64,000 nt of DNA from Verrucomicrobiaceae bacterium (GTDB lineage Bacteria > Verrucomicrobiota > Verrucomicrobiia > Verrucomicrobiales > Verrucomicrobiaceae). The position numbers were made by a program, and so were the translations under genes. Under the pieces are notes generated by a model. It had not been told where the DNA came from and did not search any database. It worked only from the letters and a program-made list of their open reading frames with translations. The DNA is taken from positions 1-64,000 of the forward strand of contig JAIXSY010000062.1 in NCBI GenBank assembly GCA_027484445.1. The letters are read 5' to 3'. The number at the start of each line of letters is the position of its first letter. Positions within the stretch are counted from its first letter, which is position 1. Shown here in pieces: positions 58,792-64,000 of the stretch.

Positions 58792-60531
58792 CTACAGAGA
58801 TGTTAAGTAATCGAGCTTTTTCGTCCTTTTTTTGGCCTGCCACCAAGGTATTCCTCCGAACACTATTGTAAGAATCGCTACGCCCAAAAGTGCGCCGATT
58901 TCCCCCAGCATGACCTCTTTCGGGCTGAGTGCGGCCTTTTTGATCACAGAGAGATGCCAGCCCAGGGCATCGGGCAGGGCCATGACGACAGCAGCGCCGA
59001 GAATGTAAATGAAGCTGCCGATCAGGCACAAGGTGCCGCCGAACCCAGAAATGATGCGGGCGGGGTTGGGCTCGCGAAAATTCGGTAGCAGCGCGCCCAG
59101 GGAAAGGGAGAGCGCAGTCAGGCCATAGCTTTGCAGGATCACAGCTCCGCAGAAATACACGGCCCGACGCAGCGGCAGCTGAAGGGAGAGGCTGGAGACG
59201 ATGACCAAGGTGGCGGTGATGAGCGCCAGGATACCGGCGATCATGCGTAACTTTAGGCTGAGCACGCGATCCAGCGAGAGCGGTGAAAGCCCCAGGATCC
59301 AGAGCCGACGTCCCTCCATACTGAACTGGGGGAAAACAAAGCGCGTGGTCAGGGTGGACAGCGCGAGGCAGCAGACCAGAAGATTCAGGTGACTGACGAC
59401 GAGCGTCCAGAAGGGATTCTGTAGGTCGTAGCCGAGGTGGCGCAGGTTGGCCGAATACATAAGCAGCAGGCCAAAGACGAGCAGGCACTGACCCCACTGC
59501 GCGGGCTCTCGCAAGAAGGTGCGGGCATCTTTCACCAGCAGCGCAAAGGAGGCACGGTCCACGCGCAGCAGCGATCTGCCTAGGCGGCCTGGCACCTGGG
59601 GCGGGTTTTTTTGAAACCAATCCAAGCCTCCAGACTGCCGTCCATGCGGTGTGGCGCTCATGACCCGATGCCAGGCTGGGACAAAAAGCGCCTGCCCGAG
59701 GCGGGCGGTGACCAGCATAGCAAAGAAGGCGTTGGCCAGCAGGACCAGCAGGAAGAAGCCAGCCTGTGCCTCCAGTCCACGCCCGCTGGAGAGCAACACC
59801 TCCGCCAGCCAGGTGCTCGGCAGCAGGGGGTGCATGCAGATCTCTGTATGGCGCAGCACCTCATGCAGACTGCCGACGAGATCGCCGATGGCCCGTGGCT
59901 CGGCGACGGTGGTCCAGAATCGACGGAGTGCCAGGATGCCAACCGCCGCCCCGACGACCGCAGCCAGCCGCCACCACCAGGGCTGCGCATGACGCACCAG
60001 AATCAGCAGCACCCAGGTGGAGACATTGGCGCTGATGGTGACCAAGCAGAGCAGGCCAACCAAGCCGTAGAGGTAAAAAAGGGGCCCGCTGTGAAACAAC
60101 TGGCCGAGTGCGGCCAGGATCGGGGCACTGAGCACGAGCAGCCCCCAGCTGGCCAGCGCCATGCCCTCCAGTGTCTTCCACACGACGATGCTGCGCACGG
60201 GCAGCGGCAAGGCCACCTGCCACTCCATCTCCCGACGGCGAAACAGGCTCATGCCCGTGATCGTAGCGTTCGAGATCACCAGCATGACGGAGAAAAAGAA
60301 GAACATCAAGAACACCAGCCGTTCCGTCAGCAGCGGCCCGAAGAGCGGCGTCAGGTGGATGTAGGATAGGCCGCGCTCCACCATGAAGTAGGCCGCCACT
60401 GCATACAGGACCAGGAAGCCACCGAGCGTCGAGCCTAGCAGTCGATTCCGTGCCAGCAGGTCCTGCGCTTGGTGCCTCAGCGCCCGGACTTGGGTCTTGG
60501 CTAAAAGGAGAGTGGCGGCAGCGCTCGTCAT
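58792..60531 (-). CDS. ABC exporter-type multi-span permease
   Basis: A 579-aa membrane protein with about 12 helices, for example GFLVLYAVAAYFMVERG, LVFLMFFFFSVMLVISNATI, VLLILVRHAQPWW and ALGVAIL-like LLGVAILTIVFGGIPWW. The segment FRRREMEWQVALPLPVRSIV fits the long single-chain ABC-2 export permeases. No adjacent ATPase gene is found; the ATPase at 35226 has its own permease. Substrate unknown. A tail-anchored coiled-coil gene follows. Confidence 0.78.
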   Translation of the reverse strand: MTSAAATLLLAKTQVRALRHQAQDLLARNRLLGSTLGGFLVLYAVAAYFMVERGLSYIHLTPLFGPLLTERLVFLMFFFFSVMLVISNATITGMSLFRRREMEWQVALPLPVRSIVVWKTLEGMALASWGLLVLSAPILAALGQLFHSGPLFYLYGLVGLLCLVTISANVSTWVLLILVRHAQPWWWRLAAVVGAAVGILALRRFWTTVAEPRAIGDLVGSLHEVLRHTEICMHPLLPSTWLAEVLLSSGRGLEAQAGFFLLVLLANAFFAMLVTARLGQALFVPAWHRVMSATPHGRQSGGLDWFQKNPPQVPGRLGRSLLRVDRASFALLVKDARTFLREPAQWGQCLLVFGLLLMYSANLRHLGYDLQNPFWTLVVSHLNLLVCCLALSTLTTRFVFPQFSMEGRRLWILGLSPLSLDRVLSLKLRMIAGILALITATLVIVSSLSLQLPLRRAVYFCGAVILQSYGLTALSLSLGALLPNFREPNPARIISGFGGTLCLIGSFIYILGAAVVMALPDALGWHLSVIKKAALSPKEVMLGEIGALLGVAILTIVFGGIPWWQAKKRTKKLDYLTSL

Positions 60532-60660
60532 GGCTCAGGCCATACGGCCAACCGGCCCTCAGCGGCAAGCCTCAATGCCAGCGAGGTCGAAGATGTGGCA
60601 GAGAAACGGCTTGGTTTTGTGCCTAGCGATGACTCCCGATTCCATGCCTTCACCCAAAGG

Positions 60661-60686
60661 CACCCGCTTGTCGGGAAAAGCGGGTG
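60661..60686. terminator. Hairpin behind the secreted protein gene
   Basis: CACCCGCTT pairs with AAGCGGGTG over nine bases around an eight-base loop. It lies 36 bases behind the stop of the gene at 60722. No long T-tract follows, so termination strength is unclear. Confidence 0.5.
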
Positions 60687-60721
60687 CGGATGGCGAAACA
60701 AGGGCCTCAGCAGACTTCGAA

Positions 60722-62446
60722 TCAGAGCTTGGTGAAATTCGTGGCAAATGGGGCCATCACCTGGAACGTGGTGTTCTGAGCCCGCGACGAAGAGAGCGTT
60801 GCCGAGACGAATTGCGTGAAGCCACCCAAGGCAGTGATCTGGCCGGTGACGGGATGAATCCCGATCGTCACACCAAACTGGCCGCTGGGGGTGCCCAGAC
60901 TGCGGGGGACATACACCTTTTGATACACACGCCCACTCAGCCCAGGCCCGATGTAGTTCAAGACAATGCCGTTAAACGTCAGCGTGCTGAGATCTTCAGA
61001 GATGATGACTTTGACGACTTGGTTATCGGCAGGTGATCCCGTCGGGCGCACTGGCCGGACAGCGGGAACATAAGTGCCACCGACCCGGGTCGTGCCATCC
61101 GTCAGGCTCGTTTCATCCATGCGCGCATTGTAGGTGCCCGCAGTGGCGATCACGGGATTCTCCGTCAAGGGGCCGGTGAAAGTAATGAGCCCAGACAGGG
61201 CGGTGGAACCTGTAGCGACCGGAGTCACGCGATACTGGCCGTAGGCAAATGGGGCACTCGTGATCGTGGCTGGCATTGAAAAGACACCCTCCACAGGGAT
61301 TTTGCGGACGATCACCTTCGTGCCCACCGTGTGCTTCAGCACCTGAGTTCCAGTGTAAACGCCAGTCAAGATGTTGAGCTTGACGGTCCACAGGAGCTTC
61401 CAGGCCTTGCTGTCGTTCTCTGCGGGAGCATTGGCCGCACCCGAGACAGCGACAATGTCTCCCAGAAGCGTCATCCGTGCTATCTCTGGCAGTGTGGCGG
61501 AGTAGTCGCCATCTGACAGACCTTCATTGGAAAAGGTCACATTGAAGTTCTTGCTTGTGCCGAAGCCCAGAAGATTGCCCAAAGGGTGAGTGCCCTTGGC
61601 TGCAACGAACCACGGCTGCACGATGGCGGTCGGCTGCGTGGAGAACCCAGCAGGGAAAGTCTTGTCTGTGGTTTTGGCAGGCTTTCTCCAGTCTGCCAGA
61701 TTGGCTTGCGTGCCCATCTGGGTCAGGTTCAGCTCCAAGGAAAAATAACCTCCCACCGCATAACCCAAAGGCGCGAAATACAGACTGTAGTTCCCGTTCG
61801 CGCTAGGTTTAGCACTGCCAGTGAAGGCCACGCCATCTCCCAGTTTGCCTCTGTAGGTCAACATTCCTGTCGAAGAGACCGTGAGTGAAGCGTAACCCGC
61901 CCCTGCAGGAATCGTTGGCACAGAAGGGGTCGGAGCCACAAGTGCCAGCGTGTAGAAACCTACCCAGGATGGGATGGAGCCTGGCCTACCCGTGAATGTG
62001 GCAAACTTCAGTGATGAATCCGACACAAAGGCGGCCATGCTGTCTGCCGGATTCAAGTTGTTGCCGGTGATCAAAAGCGTTCCATCTGGATTGATGATGA
62101 GGCTGAAGTTGATCAATCCGACTCTCAAAGCGTTCCGATAAACCACCACATTCGTCTGATTCGCTGTCGTGGCACCATCTGCCTGAGCTACTGTGGTGAT
62201 AAAGCTATAACTTTTGCCTGCGCGCGTGATCATCTTTCCAGTGACACTGCCCCTGGTGCTCACGAGGAGCTCGATCCTGCCGTAATAAACGGGAGCTGAC
62301 GGATTGCCTTCCAGGGTTGAAAGCGTGCTAGTATAGCCACCAGCAAAATCAGCAATCGCCGCAGGGCTGGAGACTGCGCCGAAGACACAGGCAAAAAGGA
62401 AAATCGATTGGGCAAATGTCTTCAGGAGTCGTTTTGGCATATCCAT
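60722..62446 (-). CDS. Secreted beta-rich repeat protein
   Basis: A 574-aa exported protein. Residues 1-31 are a signal peptide (LLKTFAQSIFLFACVFGAVS). The body is rich in Thr, Gly, Ser and aromatic residues and contains several loosely repeated units of about 150 residues starting GGYTSTLSTL, GFYTLALVAPT and GTYNARMDETS, each with a later GxxTxxGKL-like turn. This is common in verrucomicrobial surface or adhesin-type proteins. No enzymatic motif is seen. The ATG at 62446 is used; ATG at 62440 is possible. Confidence 0.7.
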   Translation of the reverse strand: MDMPKRLLKTFAQSIFLFACVFGAVSSPAAIADFAGGYTSTLSTLEGNPSAPVYYGRIELLVSTRGSVTGKMITRAGKSYSFITTVAQADGATTANQTNVVVYRNALRVGLINFSLIINPDGTLLITGNNLNPADSMAAFVSDSSLKFATFTGRPGSIPSWVGFYTLALVAPTPSVPTIPAGAGYASLTVSSTGMLTYRGKLGDGVAFTGSAKPSANGNYSLYFAPLGYAVGGYFSLELNLTQMGTQANLADWRKPAKTTDKTFPAGFSTQPTAIVQPWFVAAKGTHPLGNLLGFGTSKNFNVTFSNEGLSDGDYSATLPEIARMTLLGDIVAVSGAANAPAENDSKAWKLLWTVKLNILTGVYTGTQVLKHTVGTKVIVRKIPVEGVFSMPATITSAPFAYGQYRVTPVATGSTALSGLITFTGPLTENPVIATAGTYNARMDETSLTDGTTRVGGTYVPAVRPVRPTGSPADNQVVKVIISEDLSTLTFNGIVLNYIGPGLSGRVYQKVYVPRSLGTPSGQFGVTIGIHPVTGQITALGGFTQFVSATLSSSRAQNTTFQVMAPFATNFTKL

Positions 62447-62661
62447 AAGTTAGGAGGGGGAGACTGGGATCATAACGTCAAGTCTGAATAGGTCTATCCA
62501 CGGTTCTGGTTCCTTTCGTCATGTTCACGACGCCAGTCAGCCGTGCAGGAATCCGCTGAGTTGGGGCGTAGCTTTTGGGCAAGCCTCAGACGTACAGTGT
62601 GCAGTTCTGCACACACCCGTGCTTGCCGGCGACTTAGACGCCCGCCACGTTGTCACCATCC

Positions 62662-63888
62662 ATGATTGTTTCCCTCACCTCGCGGATCCTCCGCACTGTC
62701 GATCCCGTCTGCCTTGCCAAGATCGGCTGGAACTTTGGCTACAAGGGCGCGCGTTCGGTGCTGCTCTTCAAAAAGCGCATGGAGCAAGGGCAGTTCTTCC
62801 CGCCCTTCCTCTACATCTCCATTTTGAATTCCTGCAACCTGCGCTGCCAAGGCTGCTGGGTGGATGTGGACAAGCCGCGTGAGGCCATCTCACTCGATGA
62901 GCTGAACAAAATCATCCACGACGCCAAGCAGCATGGGAATGCCTTCTTCGGCCTGCTCGGCGGTGAGCCCTTCATGCACCCGGAGCTGCTCGACCTCCTA
63001 GCCACACATCCCGATTGTTACTTTCAGATCTTCACAAACGGCCAGCTCATCACGGAAAAGACCGCCACTGCCCTGCGCAAGCTGGGCAACGCCACACCGC
63101 TGGTCTCCGTAGAGGGCAACAGCAGCGTCAGCGACGAGCGCCGCGGCAACAAAGACGTGCTGAACCGCACCCTGCGCGGCCTGCGCAACTGCCTGGACGC
63201 CAAGCTGCTGACCGGTGTGGCCACTAGCCTCTGCCAGACGAACATTGACGACTTGCTGACCCGCGAGTGGTTGCAAAAGCTCATCGACATGGGCGTGCAC
63301 TACACGTGGTATCACACCTACCGCCCCGTCGGGCCGAAGATCAACGAACAGCTCGCCCTCAGCCCAGATCAGATCACCAAGGTTCGTCGTTTCGTGACCG
63401 ACATGCGCGCCGAGATGCCCATCGCCATCGTTGATGCCTACTACGACCACCAGGGTAAAGCCCTCTGCCCCATGGCCACCGGCATCAGCCATCACATCGG
63501 CCCCACGGGTGGACTCGAACCCTGCCCGATCATCCAGTTCGCCAAAGAAAACGTCCGCACCCAGCGCGACCTCTTTGAGGTCTTCACGGAGTCGGAATTT
63601 CTCAAAGATTTCCGTGAAACCGCTGCCCAGCACACGCGCGGCTGCATCGTGCTCGAGCGTCCTGATTTGGTGAAGCAGCTCGCCCTGAAGCACGGCGCGC
63701 GTGACACCACCCTCCGCCAGACGGCCTTGGCCGAAGTGGAGGGCATGAAACCACGCACCAGCCAGTGGCGGGAGGAAGAGGAAATCCCCGAGAAGCACTG
63801 GATGTACAAGATCGCCAAACGCTTCTTTTACCATGACTTCGGCGTCTATCGGCAGCTCGATCCCCAGGCACAGAGTCCGAAGAGCTGA
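62662..63888 (+). CDS. Radical SAM protein with SPASM-like C-terminus
   Basis: A 408-aa radical SAM enzyme. The 4Fe-4S Cys triad is in ILNSCNLRCQGCWVDVDKP (C58, C62, C65), and the SAM-binding Gly-Gly-Glu-Pro is FGLLGGEPFMHPELLDLL. Further cysteines in ALCPMATGISHHIGPTGGLE, then PCPIIQFAKEN, and RGCIVLE suggest an auxiliary cluster of the SPASM type. Family members modify peptides or make quinones or hopanoid lipids. The role here is open. The start at ATG 62662 is preferred to a TTG at 62650. It stands alone. Confidence 0.85.
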   Translation: MIVSLTSRILRTVDPVCLAKIGWNFGYKGARSVLLFKKRMEQGQFFPPFLYISILNSCNLRCQGCWVDVDKPREAISLDELNKIIHDAKQHGNAFFGLLGGEPFMHPELLDLLATHPDCYFQIFTNGQLITEKTATALRKLGNATPLVSVEGNSSVSDERRGNKDVLNRTLRGLRNCLDAKLLTGVATSLCQTNIDDLLTREWLQKLIDMGVHYTWYHTYRPVGPKINEQLALSPDQITKVRRFVTDMRAEMPIAIVDAYYDHQGKALCPMATGISHHIGPTGGLEPCPIIQFAKENVRTQRDLFEVFTESEFLKDFRETAAQHTRGCIVLERPDLVKQLALKHGARDTTLRQTALAEVEGMKPRTSQWREEEEIPEKHWMYKIAKRFFYHDFGVYRQLDPQAQSPKS

Positions 63889-63896
63889 CGCCGCGC

Positions 63897-63914
63897 CTAG
63901 CCATCGCTGGCTAG
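63897..63914. terminator. Hairpin behind radical SAM gene
   Basis: CTAGCCA pairs with TGGCTAG over seven bases around TCGC, nine bases after the stop codon. No T-tract, so this is a weak candidate terminator. The remaining bases to 64000 hold no recognisable gene. Confidence 0.4.
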
Positions 63915-64000
63915 CTAGGGTGAAAAAGCAGCGCGACTGGGTCAGATCCTTGCTGGCAAGTCCTGCGAAAAAATCTCGACTTAAGATTGCTTGATATTTA

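Noticed and set aside
62662..63888. Radical SAM protein as the sulfatase maturase
   Set aside because: It has the Cys triad and extra cysteines but lies 12 kb from the sulfatase and lacks the longer Cys-rich C-terminus expected of anSME; left as unspecified radical SAM.
1..64000. CRISPR array, rRNA operon or prophage
   Set aside because: No regularly spaced direct repeats, no rRNA-like blocks and no phage structural genes were noticed on either strand.

Overview
The window looks like a chromosomal segment of a member of the Verrucomicrobiota, possibly close to Prosthecobacter or Verrucomicrobium. No rRNA or named strain marker is present, so this is inferred from gene content: a PSCyt1-type haem protein joined to an SHD1 domain, a Tat-exported DUF1501 protein, a sulfatase, Tat-exported sugar-phosphate isomerases and Gfo/Idh/MocA oxidoreductases, a GspG-like pseudopilin, and a Lys/Ala-rich histone-H1-like tail on an enzyme. 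Most of the window is GC-rich. The first 1.75 kb is visibly more AT-rich.

Layout. 1-1750: an AT-rich island with an orphan AHH-family (HNH/Endo VII superfamily) nuclease toxin and two tandem paralogous small genes, proposed here as immunity genes. The second overlaps by ATGA a REP-associated tyrosine transposase (1751-2887). 3.0-9.7 kb: a zinc alcohol dehydrogenase with an odd Glu/Cys-rich insert, a secreted HMA protein overlapping mobA, guaA, ddl, and a CbiX-type chelatase fused to a DR2241-like Fe-S domain. 9.8-17.6 kb: a serine hydrolase, a pair of small membrane proteins, a TPR protein, PDH E1 alpha, tRNA-Arg(UCU), an esterase, hisI-recR and a Tat isomerase. 17.6-24.2 kb: ilvD, tig, mdh, and a DUF116-polyprenyl synthetase fusion. 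24.2-26.9 kb: two tiny lipoproteins and a large tandem pseudokinase with a membrane segment. 27-31.7 kb: PSCyt1-SHD1 protein, stand-alone coaB, an inositol-monophosphatase-family gene, nuoD-nuoE, and a pseudopilin. 31.9-34.9 kb: ppdK with a strong sigma70-like promoter, an H1-like tail and an excellent terminator. 35.2-43.6 kb: an ABC ATPase/permease pair, a KefC-like antiporter, a Gfo/Idh gene divergent from a GntR/FCD regulator with a palindrome between them, a redoxin, a Tat-type Fe/Mn SOD, an AlgH-family protein and stand-alone coaC. 43.7-57.4 kb: TamB-like protein, DUF1501, sulfatase, isomerase, Gfo/Idh, a decayed 3' copy of a porin gene, the intact alginate-export-type porin, and a cell-wall amidase. 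57.5-63.9 kb: two tail-anchored coiled-coil proteins, an ABC exporter-type permease, a secreted beta-rich protein, and a radical SAM protein.

How genes work together. Several units are compact and suggest coupling: toxin/immunity/transposase, HMA-mobA, hisI-recR, ABC ATPase-permease, and amidase-porin. The pathway that is normally one CoaBC protein is split between 27.7 kb and 43.1 kb. Terminators seen after tig, mdh, the Cys-rich lipoprotein gene, nuoE/pseudopilin and ppdK mark transcription units. No CRISPR array, rRNA operon, prophage or integrated element with recognisable attachment sites was seen. All family assignments come from reading motifs by eye, without database searches.
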